Shown here piece by piece: positions 47,683 through 56,029 of a stretch of 64,000 nucleotides of DNA (the first letter of the stretch is position 1; every line of letters starts with the position of its first letter). A model generated the notes under the pieces. That model worked only from the letters and a program-made list of their open reading frames with translations. It did no database searches and had not been told where the DNA came from. The position numbers and the translations under genes were made by a program. The DNA is from Peribacillus loiseleuriae (lineage in GTDB: Bacteria; Bacillota; Bacilli; Bacillales; DSM-1321), in NCBI RefSeq assembly GCF_001183985.1, contig NZ_LFZW01000001.1, forward strand, positions 4,918,591 to 4,982,590, in the 5' to 3' direction.

Positions 47683-48882
47683 TTATTTGTATGCGTGTAC
47701 CTTTTGTTTACCCCCAACGGATTTTTTCCCATGTAAAAGATAATAAACAAACATACATGCAAACCCTACTAATGCCATACTCATGTATAGACCATTATAA
47801 CCGATAACTGGGATTAAGAAGCCTAGAGTAAAAGGTCCGATTCCTATGCCTAAATCGACGAACACAAAGAAGGTTGATGTGGCAAGACCCATCTTATGAC
47901 GAGGGGCATTCTTTATCGCAATAGCCTGAGCGCTAGATTGGAAGGTCCCATATCCTACACCGATTAGCGCACCTGCAGCTAACAAGATAAACCCATGGTT
48001 TGCTTGACTTAGTACTAGCATCCCAATGCCAAATAAGAGCAAAGAGGGATAAATGACAAAATTCTCCCCTTTTAAATCAAACCAACGTCCGGTGAACGGC
48101 CGAGACGCTAAGAGGAAAATAGCAAACACGACAAAAAAGAAACTCGCAACATTCACTAAGCCCATTTCCTTAGAATACGCAGTCATGAAAGTTAAAACAC
48201 TAGAATAGGAAAATCCTACAATGCACATGACAATAGCTATCGGTAAAGCCTTTACCTCAAAGAAATCGCCAATTTTAATTCCTTTCAATGTGTCCCTTTC
48301 CATCTGTGTAAGTTCAACTTTTTTAAACTTCATGAATAAGGTCGGAATAAAGGCAATGACAGCAAATATTACACATGATGCAAAAATCATGTTGTATGTT
48401 CCATGTTGGCTAAGAAATAAGCCTAAAAATGGTCCAGTAGCCATGGCTAGATTCATACTCATTGCAAAGTAGCCCGTACCTTCCCCTCTCCGTTCATTCG
48501 GAATAACGTCCGCTGCAATCGTTCCTGTCGCGGTTGACGCAAACCCAAACGCAATCCCATGTAACAAGCGGTTTGTTAATAAAAAGGCTAAACTATCCGT
48601 TTTGAAATATATTAATGTTGTAACAAGAAAAAGTACCAATGCTCCATATAGCATGTTCCTTTTCCCAATTAATTCAATGTATTTCCCTGCAAATGGTCGA
48701 ACAGCGAGAGCACCGATAACAAAAATACTGGATGCCAGTCCTGATTGACTGGCAGTTGCTCCAAATTGATCAATCGTGTAAATGGATAATGTGACCATCA
48801 ACAAATAGAAAATCATAAAGATAAAAAAGTTCGTTGAAGAAATGATTAAGAAATCCTTCGTCCATAACTTTGGTTTATTCAT
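47683..48882 (-). CDS. ywoG: MFS transporter (YwoG-like)
   Basis: 399 residues, 12 membrane segments. Motif A-like loops AVRPFAGKYIELIGKRNML and ASRPFTGRWFDLKGEN show the two homologous halves. Resembles B. subtilis YwoG, which is likewise encoded just downstream of a MarR regulator (ywoH). Drug or metabolite efflux is inferred from context only. Gap to the regulator gene is 12 nt, so the two are co-transcribed. Confidence 0.85.
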   Translation of the reverse strand: MNKPKLWTKDFLIISSTNFFIFMIFYLLMVTLSIYTIDQFGATASQSGLASSIFVIGALAVRPFAGKYIELIGKRNMLYGALVLFLVTTLIYFKTDSLAFLLTNRLLHGIAFGFASTATGTIAADVIPNERRGEGTGYFAMSMNLAMATGPFLGLFLSQHGTYNMIFASCVIFAVIAFIPTLFMKFKKVELTQMERDTLKGIKIGDFFEVKALPIAIVMCIVGFSYSSVLTFMTAYSKEMGLVNVASFFFVVFAIFLLASRPFTGRWFDLKGENFVIYPSLLLFGIGMLVLSQANHGFILLAAGALIGVGYGTFQSSAQAIAIKNAPRHKMGLATSTFFVFVDLGIGIGPFTLGFLIPVIGYNGLYMSMALVGFACMFVYYLLHGKKSVGGKQKVHAYK

Positions 48883-48894
48883 ATTGTTATCACC

Positions 48895-49314
48895 TTACTT
48901 CTCTAAATTGACACAAATCTTCGTAAGTGTCTGAAATACCGCACCCTTTTCTTGCTCGGAAATGCCGTCCATGACTTTAAATTCAAATTCAGTTATCGTT
49001 TCCCTACACGCTGCGTACACTTCTTCTCCTTCTTTAGTTAGCTGAATTCGTTTTTCACGACGATCCTTCCCAGGAACCTGCTGAATAAAGCCTCCTTCAC
49101 TTAATCGTTGGACGGTTCGTGTAATCGTTGGTTTTTCCACATTTAAATATTCACCGATCTCAACAAGAGTGGAAGGACCTTTTGTTTTCAAAAAATAAAC
49201 AATGCTCCATTGTGAGTGAAAAAGACCATATTGGTGGAGCTGCTCATTTAATTTCTTCGTGAACAACCTAGAAATCTGCAGATATTGGTGAAAGAATTGG
49301 TGATTTGGGGTCAA
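48895..49314 (-). CDS. ywoH: MarR-family transcriptional regulator (YwoH-like)
   Basis: 139 residues with the MarR winged helix (LVEIGEYLNVEKPTITRTVQRLSEGGFIQQVPGKDRREKRIQLT in successive pieces; the DxR wing DRREKR is present). TTG start after AGGAGG. Likely represses itself and the MFS gene through the palindrome at 49336-49349 and responds to a small ligand carried by the transporter. Confidence 0.92.
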   Translation of the reverse strand: MTPNHQFFHQYLQISRLFTKKLNEQLHQYGLFHSQWSIVYFLKTKGPSTLVEIGEYLNVEKPTITRTVQRLSEGGFIQQVPGKDRREKRIQLTKEGEEVYAACRETITEFEFKVMDGISEQEKGAVFQTLTKICVNLEK

Positions 49315-49335
49315 TTTTATTTCCTCCTACAATAG

Positions 49336-49376
49336 GTTACCTAGGTAACTATACTCCTATTTTTTAATAATGTCTA
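49336..49376 (-). promoter_or_regulatory. ywoH promoter with 14-bp MarR-type palindrome
   Basis: TAGACA (minus, 49376-49371), 17 nt, TATAGT (49353-49348); GTTACCTAGGTAAC (49336-49349) is a perfect palindrome touching the -10 box, well placed for repression. Confidence 0.75.
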
Positions 49377-49420
49377 GCAATTGGATACGTTAACCAGTAC
49401 CTTTTATTAAGAAAGGGATA

Positions 49421-49451
49421 AAAAAAATGCCTATAGCAAAGGCATTTTTTT
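49421..49451. terminator. Terminator after ywpJ-like gene
   Basis: AAAAAAATGCCT-atagcaa-AGGCATTTTTTT; works for the minus-strand HAD gene just downstream in coordinates. Confidence 0.85.
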
Positions 49452-49465
49452 ATCTACACTTCCCT

Positions 49466-50347
49466 CTAAGCATTGTTAGCCGCTTGTGCTTCCTTCAACA
49501 CTTCTTGAATCGCTTTGGCAACACCATGTTCATCATTTTTTGCTGTAACATACTGACATAACCTCTGGATTTCAAGCGGGGCATTTCCCATTGCTACTGA
49601 GCGGCCAACTCGTTCAAACATGGACACATCATTGAAGTTATCGCCAATCGCCATCGCAAACTTAATGGATTCTCCCTTTTCATCCAAGTAGTTCTTAAGA
49701 GCAATTCCTTTTTGTGCAGATTCACTAGAAATTTCAAGGTTTTCAAGTCCTGATGATGAAACGGCAAGACCTTTGAATTGCTTAATTTCTTCAGCTGCCT
49801 TACCTAGAGCGGTAAGATTACTTGAAAAAACGAGCATTTTATGAATAGCAACGTCTGGCATTGTAAATAATTCGCGATAATCCGTTATTGTTTTTACAAA
49901 CCCCATCTTTAATCGGTCATGAGCGCGTGCTCTAACTTTCACGGGGTCAGCATCTGGATTTGCAGTTAAAATAATATCAACTAAAACCGCAACAGAGACT
50001 TCATAGTTTTTCGAATACACACCATTGCTTGTGTACACTTCAAAATACAGATTTTCCTTTTCAAGGAATTCAATCGTTTCAAGTCCCTTTTCAGAGCTCA
50101 TCGGATTAGACGTAACAATCTGCCCATCTTTTGTATAAACAGCTGCACCATTCGCAGCAATAATCGGCAAGTTGAGCTTCGCTTCATCCAATGCAATACG
50201 AGCTTCCTCAAAGGATCTTCCAGTAGCTACAATCACTTCAATACCTTGGCGCTGAGCTGCTTCAATCGCATCCTTATTCTCCTTGCTCACTTTTTGAACT
50301 TTATTCAATAATGTTCCGTCCATATCTGTAGCTATCGTTTTAATCAA
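49466..50347 (-). CDS. ywpJ: Cof-type HAD-IIB phosphatase (YwpJ-like)
   Basis: 293 residues from a TTG eight nt after GAGG (a GTG at 50356 overlaps the site). HAD motif I DMDGTLLN, motif II region IVATGRSFEEA, and motif IV AIGDNFNDVSMF, with the large C2B cap between. These enzymes dephosphorylate a range of sugar phosphates and FMN; the natural substrate is not predictable. Confidence 0.93.
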   Translation of the reverse strand: MIKTIATDMDGTLLNKVQKVSKENKDAIEAAQRQGIEVIVATGRSFEEARIALDEAKLNLPIIAANGAAVYTKDGQIVTSNPMSSEKGLETIEFLEKENLYFEVYTSNGVYSKNYEVSVAVLVDIILTANPDADPVKVRARAHDRLKMGFVKTITDYRELFTMPDVAIHKMLVFSSNLTALGKAAEEIKQFKGLAVSSSGLENLEISSESAQKGIALKNYLDEKGESIKFAMAIGDNFNDVSMFERVGRSVAMGNAPLEIQRLCQYVTAKNDEHGVAKAIQEVLKEAQAANNA

Positions 50348-50404
50348 TTTATCCACCTCATATCAATCATTTTTTCCATCTTTATATTGCTACCTCAGAT
50401 TGTG

Positions 50405-51304
50405 TTAATCGACATTTTTGCCACGGGAAGCTACCCAAATTTCATACCATTGTTCTCTGCTAAATTCCAATGATAAAGCATGAACTGCCGCTTTGATTCG
50501 TTCCACTTTTCCTGAACCGACAATCGGCATGATTTTAGCAGGGTGGTGCATGAGCCAGGCATACGCGACTTCATCAATGGTTTGTACATTCATGTCAGCC
50601 GCAGCTCGTTCAAGGGCTTTGCGTACTCTACTAGCCTGAATATCTTCACCTGTGAACAGCTTCCCCCTTGCGAGTGGTGACCAAGCCATTGGAGCCATAT
50701 TTTCCTTCATACATTGATTAAGAACCCCATTTTCAAAATGATCACGATACAGAGCAGATAGTTCAATTTGATTGGTAACGAGCGGCACATCTAAATATGC
50801 GTTTAGCATGTCCACTTGTGAAGGCAAGTAGTTCGATACACCAAAGTGCTTCACCTTCCCTGCCTGCTTTAACTCCCTGAATGCTTCTGCTACCTCTTCT
50901 GGATTCAGCAAAACATCTGGTCGGTGAAGCAACAAGACGTCTATATAATCTGTCTGAAGATTTTTGAGAGATTGCTCTACTGATCCGATAATATGTATTT
51001 TACTGCTATCATAATGATTCAAATGAACGCCATTTTTTCCATTTGCTAGCTTTATTCCACATTTCGTGACAATTTCCAGCTTCTCACGAAGTTCAGGCTT
51101 TAAAGCCAATACTTCCCCAAATAAAGCTTCGCATGTATAATTCCCATAAATGTTAGCTGTATCAATGGTTGTAATTCCAAGCTCTAAGCAACTTTCAATT
51201 AGTTCCATTCTCATCTTGACAGAATAATTCCAATCAGCTAATCGCCAATGACCGTGAATTATTCTCGAAAACGATAAATCACTCTGCACCCGAATACGTT
51301 CCAT
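50405..51304 (-). CDS. Aldo/keto reductase
   Basis: 299 residues, (beta/alpha)8 NADPH oxidoreductase of the YdhF-like group. Tetrad residues: Asp and Tyr in DTANIYGNY, Lys in VTKCGI, His in LLLHRPD. NADPH-binding end PIVGSGKVERIKAAV. Start at ATG 51304 after GAGG; a longer frame upstream is non-coding in appearance. No operon partner; substrate unknown. Confidence 0.9.
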   Translation of the reverse strand: MERIRVQSDLSFSRIIHGHWRLADWNYSVKMRMELIESCLELGITTIDTANIYGNYTCEALFGEVLALKPELREKLEIVTKCGIKLANGKNGVHLNHYDSSKIHIIGSVEQSLKNLQTDYIDVLLLHRPDVLLNPEEVAEAFRELKQAGKVKHFGVSNYLPSQVDMLNAYLDVPLVTNQIELSALYRDHFENGVLNQCMKENMAPMAWSPLARGKLFTGEDIQASRVRKALERAAADMNVQTIDEVAYAWLMHHPAKIMPIVGSGKVERIKAAVHALSLEFSREQWYEIWVASRGKNVD

Positions 51305-51416
51305 TTTGTCCTCACTCCCAAGATATGACTTCTTCCAGTTTAGCAAAGAACAGGAGAAAAACACACAAGGATGACTCAAAAGGCCAAAAACTCCTTTAAG
51401 TCATCCTCTTCTACCA

Positions 51417-52517
51417 TTATATAAACGGCTGGGCAATCTGATCGACCTTGTCACGGATATTGTTGTGAATACGATCGATTTCTGAAAAGTCCATGGCACG
51501 TATATAGATTTCTTCCAGTTTATCATGTAAGGATTTCGCTCTTGCTAAAGCTTGAGTCGCTTCATTCATTTTCGTGCGGTATCTTGTTGATATGTCCTGA
51601 ATTTGATCGCTATAAATTTCATCAGTCCCAGGAAGAATCGCTTCTAGATAAATATCAACAATTTCATCACCTTGGCGACTTGGAAAATACTCATGTGGAG
51701 CGGTACTGTCGAAAATAGCCACGCCGATTTCACGCATAATGATCATATCGAGGCTATTTGGGTCAAAACCACAATGATAGATTTCAACGTCAAAACCGCG
51801 CTGTTCTGCTTCAATCGCCATTTTCTTGAGCATCGTTGATTTCCCTGATCCTGGCCGCCCTTTTAGAAAATAACGCTTTGCTATATCTTCAGTTAAGTTC
51901 GGTACATAATCGACTGCACCTATTGGGGTAGCTGCACCTAAAAATCGGTGCCGGATTTCTGAATTTTTATTAATAAAAATTCCGCCAAAAAAGATATCCT
52001 TTAACTTTTCAGTCAACTTATTCACTTTCTGAAAATCTAGATTGGCAATGTAGATTTCTTCCCACTCATCATGGACCGCTAAGGCCGAAGCAAATAAAGA
52101 ATAAGCATCTTCATAAGCTACGCTGATTTCACTTGATAATTTCATGATTTCTTGCTTATTTTGGCTAAGAATTTGAGAATCCCAAGCTGATCCGAGATTG
52201 ATATATTCTTCAATTGCACCTGGCGCTTTAGGTTCTATTACATGTGGTGCTGTACCATCTACAATTCCAACCTTTAAATCTGTTACGATAACACCATCAA
52301 TCGATTCTGGATCTGATGAACAATGTAGGAGCTGGATATCAAATCCCTTTTCTACCCATTCCTTGCCTACTTTCTTCATCAATGTGGATTTCCCAGTCCC
52401 TGGACCACCTTTTAAAATATATAATCTTTCTAATCCATGTAAATTCGATTCATATAAACTGTGAAATCCTCTTGCTGTATTCCCGCCAGCAAAATAGTGT
52501 TTAGTTTTTCCAGACAC
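51417..52517 (-). CDS. Duplicated P-loop ATPase-like protein (PRK06851 family)
   Basis: 366 residues made of two homologous halves. Half 1: HYFAGGNTARGFHSLY, P-loop LKGGPGTGKSTLMKK, HCSSDPESIDGV, VDGTAPHVIEP. Half 2: RHRFLGAATPIGAVDY, P-loop LKGRPGSGKSTMLKK, HCGFDPNSLDMI, FDSTAPHEYFP. Both Walker A motifs are intact, and each half ends in a helical segment (EEIYIANLDF / EEIYIRAMDF). A family of spore-formers with no experimental function that I know. GTG start with AAGGAG 12 nt upstream. Stands alone. Confidence 0.8.
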   Translation of the reverse strand: MSGKTKHYFAGGNTARGFHSLYESNLHGLERLYILKGGPGTGKSTLMKKVGKEWVEKGFDIQLLHCSSDPESIDGVIVTDLKVGIVDGTAPHVIEPKAPGAIEEYINLGSAWDSQILSQNKQEIMKLSSEISVAYEDAYSLFASALAVHDEWEEIYIANLDFQKVNKLTEKLKDIFFGGIFINKNSEIRHRFLGAATPIGAVDYVPNLTEDIAKRYFLKGRPGSGKSTMLKKMAIEAEQRGFDVEIYHCGFDPNSLDMIIMREIGVAIFDSTAPHEYFPSRQGDEIVDIYLEAILPGTDEIYSDQIQDISTRYRTKMNEATQALARAKSLHDKLEEIYIRAMDFSEIDRIHNNIRDKVDQIAQPFI

Positions 52518-52653
52518 CTATTCAACACACTCCTTTATGCGTGATTCTCGAGAGACATCTATGCTTTCTACGTCAGCATATGCACAAGATGTGGATTGGG
52601 TGAACGCCTATCATGAGAACGTCTATCAACGCCCGTTATTTGATATCAAAATG

Positions 52654-52743
52654 AAAAAACTGACTCTGCACCCCTATGCATAGTTCAGATCAAGTGTATG
52701 TAACACCATAATCTGGATATAGAGTTCGCGGTCAGAACCTTTT
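52654..52743. repeat. Intergenic hairpin of the GGGTC family, diverged
   Basis: AAAACTGACTCT on the left and AGAGTTCGCGGTCAG...TTTT on the right are inverted with interruptions. Lies at the end of the B12 operon and may be its terminator. Confidence 0.45.
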
Positions 52744-52755
52744 CGGATATTCTCC

Positions 52756-53229
52756 TTAGTTCATTAACTCGATAAATTTTGCTTCAACAGTTTCAGCAAG
52801 CTGCTGTGGCTTCACTTCTATCTGAACGCCAATCTTTCCGGCGCTGACAATCATCGTATCTAAATCTGCCGCGCTTTTATCAATGAAGGTCGGGTACAAC
52901 TTCTTCATGCCGACTGGCGAACAGCCGCCACGGATGTAACCTGTCCATTTTTGTAACTCTTTTACAGGAAGCATTTCCATTTTCTTCGCTCCAGCTGCCT
53001 TGGCTGCTTTTTTCAAATCAAGTTCACAACTGACCGGGATGACAAAAACAAACAGATCCGATCCGCTTTGCGAAACGAGCGTTTTAAAAACGGTATCAGC
53101 TTGTTTGCCAATTTTATTAGCTACTGCTGTACCATGGATTTTTCCATCTTCATTATCATATGTAAAAATTTTGTACTCTACTTTTTTACCATCAAGGATT
53201 CTCATGGCATTTGTTTTACTCACACGCAT
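52756..53229 (-). CDS. ybaK: YbaK/EbsC-type Cys-tRNA(Pro) deacylase
   Basis: Removes Cys wrongly attached to tRNA-Pro (INS-like trans-editing domain). 157 residues: NAMRILDGKKVEYKIFTYD, VFKTLVSQSGSDLFVFVIPVSCELDLKKAAKAAG (in pieces) with the conserved Lys, and YIRGGCSPVGMKK. Start at ATG 53229, spaced from GAAAGG; the upstream ATG is too close. It begins 19 nt after cblS and so appears to ride on the B12 operon, with no evident functional tie. Confidence 0.92.
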   Translation of the reverse strand: MRVSKTNAMRILDGKKVEYKIFTYDNEDGKIHGTAVANKIGKQADTVFKTLVSQSGSDLFVFVIPVSCELDLKKAAKAAGAKKMEMLPVKELQKWTGYIRGGCSPVGMKKLYPTFIDKSAADLDTMIVSAGKIGVQIEVKPQQLAETVEAKFIELMN

Positions 53230-53248
53230 AATGGCCATCCTTTCATAT

Positions 53249-53929
53249 TTAGCCTACGAAATAAAGTCCTGCCAATTTCCTTAATTCCGCTTCAAGATGA
53301 TCTGGATAGGAAATAAGGAAGCAAGTCGATGGTCCTGCAGATGTTTCAAAGTTGACTTGACTTCTTAGTGAAGCTGGAATTTCCGTATCACTCAACTTTC
53401 GCCATTCATACGCAATACCTTTTGACCCGACTGGAAGCACGACTACATCTTCGTATTCACAAACTGCTTTAAACATAGAAAGTGGTGCAATACGGTCTGC
53501 CTTTTCGATCACCTCATGACCAACAAGAGGTGTTCCGATAATAGCCACCTTCCTCATCCGATTGATTTCGACTGAACCGTTTAATTTACCAATCACGATG
53601 ATTCCGAGAGCAGATTGTACTAATGGTAGATTGCTTTCTGTACTTCCGGTAATCGGAATATCCAAACCTAGCTCTTTTTGTCCAGCCAGCACTCCGCTGC
53701 ATATGTCGTCCCAAGCCACTTCACCGCAAAAGTTCTGAAGGGCTACCGCAATTGGTTTGGCTCCTGCTGCCATGCATTCCATCACTGCTACACGAAATGA
53801 GTAATATGCTGTCACTTCGTAAGGAACTTTTACAACATCCTTTTCCTTCATGCCAATACCGCCGCTATTATCACACGCAATAATTAAAGCTTCAGAATGA
53901 GATATCGGTACTTTCAATACGTCTCTCAT
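53249..53929 (-). CDS. cblS: Alpha-ribazole kinase CblS (PurM/ThiL-like)
   Basis: Phosphorylates alpha-ribazole to alpha-ribazole-5'-phosphate, giving the lower ligand for cobalamin without CobT. 226 residues of the AIR synthase/ThiL superfamily: ALIIACDNSGGIG near the start (metal/ATP Asp), VAVMECMAAGAKPIAVALQNF, ITGSTESNLPLVQSALGIIVIG. Identification rests on this fold plus 4-nt overlap with a CblT-type S component inside a B12 operon, the arrangement described for Listeria innocua. A ThiL-like enzyme of other role is the alternative. Confidence 0.82.
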   Translation of the reverse strand: MRDVLKVPISHSEALIIACDNSGGIGMKEKDVVKVPYEVTAYYSFRVAVMECMAAGAKPIAVALQNFCGEVAWDDICSGVLAGQKELGLDIPITGSTESNLPLVQSALGIIVIGKLNGSVEINRMRKVAIIGTPLVGHEVIEKADRIAPLSMFKAVCEYEDVVVLPVGSKGIAYEWRKLSDTEIPASLRSQVNFETSAGPSTCFLISYPDHLEAELRKLAGLYFVG

Positions 53930-54420
53930 TCCTTTGTACCTTTATTCATGATCATTTTTTGCAAAATAGGTGTTAATCGTGGTAGCAAAATAAGGGCCAC
54001 CCCTAAATTAATCGCTGTTGCAATGGCCAGCGATGGGATTAAAGCCACAAAAAATGACCAGCTGATAATAAAAATGAAGGGTAATGGAGAAATAAATACA
54101 TTTCCAATAAAAAATAGCAGAGCTGCCCCAACCCTTTTGTCCCTTCGATACAAAATACCGAAAGTCCAAGCAAGCAATGCCATTTCTAACATAACGATGA
54201 AATGAAGGGGACCAAGCAACATTCCACCTATAATAGCTGAAATGAGATGCCCAAGTCCGCCCACAACTGCACCCGCAACTGGACCGAGTAAACAAGCCGC
54301 TAGTAACGAAGGAAAACTGTCAAGCGCCACACTGCCAATAACACCTGGAATTTTTATAAAAGCACCTGCTACCGATAAAGCAATAAAGATGGCAAGGATG
54401 CTCATTTGTTTAACATTCAT
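53926..54420 (-). CDS. cblT: Alpha-ribazole transporter CblT (ECF S component-like)
   Basis: 164 residues, five to six membrane helices, with the S-component feel of ECF transporters: MSILAIFIALSVAGAFIKIPG, SVALDSFPSLLAACLLGPVAGAVVGGLGHL, and a cytoplasmic Arg/Lys-rich end. Listeria CblT imports alpha-ribazole. The shared energising module (EcfA/A'/T) is not in the window. Start at the ATG just after the pduO stop; the longer frame overlaps pduO heavily. Confidence 0.8.
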   Translation of the reverse strand: MNVKQMSILAIFIALSVAGAFIKIPGVIGSVALDSFPSLLAACLLGPVAGAVVGGLGHLISAIIGGMLLGPLHFIVMLEMALLAWTFGILYRRDKRVGAALLFFIGNVFISPLPFIFIISWSFFVALIPSLAIATAINLGVALILLPRLTPILQKMIMNKGTKE

Positions 54421-54421
54421 T

Positions 54422-55009
54422 TCAATCCGTCTGCCCCTTTTTCTTGGTGTTGTGGAACACTTTCGCACTTCTAACATACTCTACATCTTTAACCCCTCGG
54501 CGTACATTAATCACTCGTGCAAGTGCAAAGAAATAGTCAGACAGTCTATTTAAATATTGCAGTGACAAAGGAGAGACCGCGGCCCCTGATTTCATAAGCG
54601 TTACAGTCAGTCGTTCAGCCCGACGCACAACCGTACGAGCAATATGTATCGTTGCAGCCGGCTTCGTTCCCCCTGGTAAAATAAATTTCTCAAGTGGCGG
54701 TGCTTCCGAAATATATTTATCAATACGTTGTTCTAAATACGTAATAGCTTCTGTTGTTAGCTTTTCCGGTGCTTTTTCGGAAATCGTGGCTAAATCGCCG
54801 CCACAATCAAATAATTCATGCTGGATCTTCTCTAGGTCTTCTAAAACATCCGCGAATTTTGTATCATCCAATTCCGCCATAGCAAGCCCAACATAGCTGT
54901 TCACTTCATCAACCGTTCCATATGCTTCAACTCGAACGTCATCCTTATCTACTCGACCGCCAATTACGCTTGTTTTCCCTTTATCTCCTGTACGTGTGTA
55001 AATATTCAT
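54422..55009 (-). CDS. pduO: PduO-type ATP:cob(I)alamin adenosyltransferase
   Basis: Adds the 5'-deoxyadenosyl ligand to cob(I)alamin, the form IcmF needs. 195 residues: MNIYTRTGDKGKTSVIGG at the N-terminus (ATP loop), VDEVNSYVGLA, and RTVVRRAERLTV with the conserved Arg, then LQYLNRLSDYFFALAR. AGGAGGGG precedes the ATG. Also acts on cobinamide, feeding CobU. Confidence 0.96.
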   Translation of the reverse strand: MNIYTRTGDKGKTSVIGGRVDKDDVRVEAYGTVDEVNSYVGLAMAELDDTKFADVLEDLEKIQHELFDCGGDLATISEKAPEKLTTEAITYLEQRIDKYISEAPPLEKFILPGGTKPAATIHIARTVVRRAERLTVTLMKSGAAVSPLSLQYLNRLSDYFFALARVINVRRGVKDVEYVRSAKVFHNTKKKGQTD

Positions 55010-55022
55010 CGTTTAGCCCCTC

Positions 55023-55448
55023 CTATTTTAGCTGTTGATTTAATCCATACCAAATGACATCGACGTGATTAGATATGACAGACAGGTCTTGATACACCCA
55101 GCCTGTAATGTCACGCCAAATTCGGTCTTGCTTGTTCACAGGGACAATCCCCTTTGAAATATCTGTTCCAATCATGATGATTGTTCGATCCTCTTGCTTC
55201 TGCTCCCAGTTGTACCAAGTTTGGACGTATGTCCTCCAATTAGCACGAATATTTGAACCATCACTACTTTCTACATCATTCTTTATCCACATCTCAATTC
55301 CCTCTAATACAATCTTTTTTTCCACAAAATCATTGGAACGAACCGGGAGTGGATGATTATGATAAGCAGAAACCCATTGGGTTTGTTTATGTAACTCCCT
55401 TACCCATTTTCTTTTTCCATTATAGGCACCGCCCGTAACGAAGTGCAT
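55023..55448 (-). CDS. Degenerate CobU-like protein (second paralogue)
   Basis: 141 residues starting MHFVTGGAYNGKRKWVRE, reminiscent of CobU's P-loop but with GKR in place of GKS/T, so normal Walker A chemistry is doubtful. The middle lacks the guanylyl-accepting His segment (RIxxHR in the true CobU at 56782), while TIIMIGTDISKGIVPVNKQDRIWRDITGWVYQDL near the end keeps CobU-like sequence (in the true protein: SNEVLHEPLPS...). AGGAGGGGTGAG precedes the ATG; its start overlaps cobC by 49 nt, so translation is coupled. Role unknown; perhaps regulatory or a specialised kinase. Confidence 0.75.
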   Translation of the reverse strand: MHFVTGGAYNGKRKWVRELHKQTQWVSAYHNHPLPVRSNDFVEKKIVLEGIEMWIKNDVESSDGSNIRANWRTYVQTWYNWEQKQEDRTIIMIGTDISKGIVPVNKQDRIWRDITGWVYQDLSVISNHVDVIWYGLNQQLK

Positions 55449-56029
55449 CTCTCACCCCTCCTCAATTTCTCGTAACTTTTCCAGCAAAGTTCATATCCAC
55501 AGCCGTAAGATATTTTCCAGTCCCAAAACTGCCTTTTCTCGGGAGCATATTTAACGAGCAAATCACGGATCACCCCACCATGTGTAAGGATCGCTGCATA
55601 TTTCGCTTCCTTAAGCTTCATATCCTCTACAATTCCGATCCAACCTTGATGTACTCTTTGGCTGAAATCTTGGTAGCATTCCCCTTGTAGTGGTTCTATC
55701 TCAAATGGGCGCTCGAGCCAACGTTTATAATGGGGGTCGATTAATAATTGCTCATAGGTTCTTCCTTCCCACTCACCAAAATTCATTTCACGAAATTCCC
55801 TCTTTAAAATCGGCTCAAACTTTGGAAATAAGATGTTTGCAGTTTGAATACAACGGTTTAAATCGCTGCAGTACAAACGATCATAATTTGGATAGCTTGA
55901 TTGTAATCGCTCTAGTTCCTGCATCCCTCCTGCTGTCAACTGTGAATCTGTCCATCCTAAATATCGCTTCTTTACATTCGCTTCCGTCATACCATGGCGA
56001 AGTAAGGTAATGCCCACACCGTCAGCCAT
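55400..56029 (-). CDS. cobC: Histidine phosphatase, probable alpha-ribazole-phosphatase CobC
   Basis: Removes the terminal phosphate in late cobalamin assembly. The catalytic LLRHGMTEAN lies near the N-terminus with phosphoglycerate mutase-like parts after it (YCSDLNRCIQTA, EMNFGEWEGRTYEQL, ILTHGGVIRDLL). 209 residues from the ATG at 56029, eight nt after GGAG; a longer frame to 56092 is inside cobS. It overlaps cobS by about 43 nt and the next gene by 49 nt. Confidence 0.88.
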   Translation of the reverse strand: MADGVGITLLRHGMTEANVKKRYLGWTDSQLTAGGMQELERLQSSYPNYDRLYCSDLNRCIQTANILFPKFEPILKREFREMNFGEWEGRTYEQLLIDPHYKRWLERPFEIEPLQGECYQDFSQRVHQGWIGIVEDMKLKEAKYAAILTHGGVIRDLLVKYAPEKRQFWDWKISYGCGYELCWKSYEKLRRGERCTSLRAVPIMEKENG

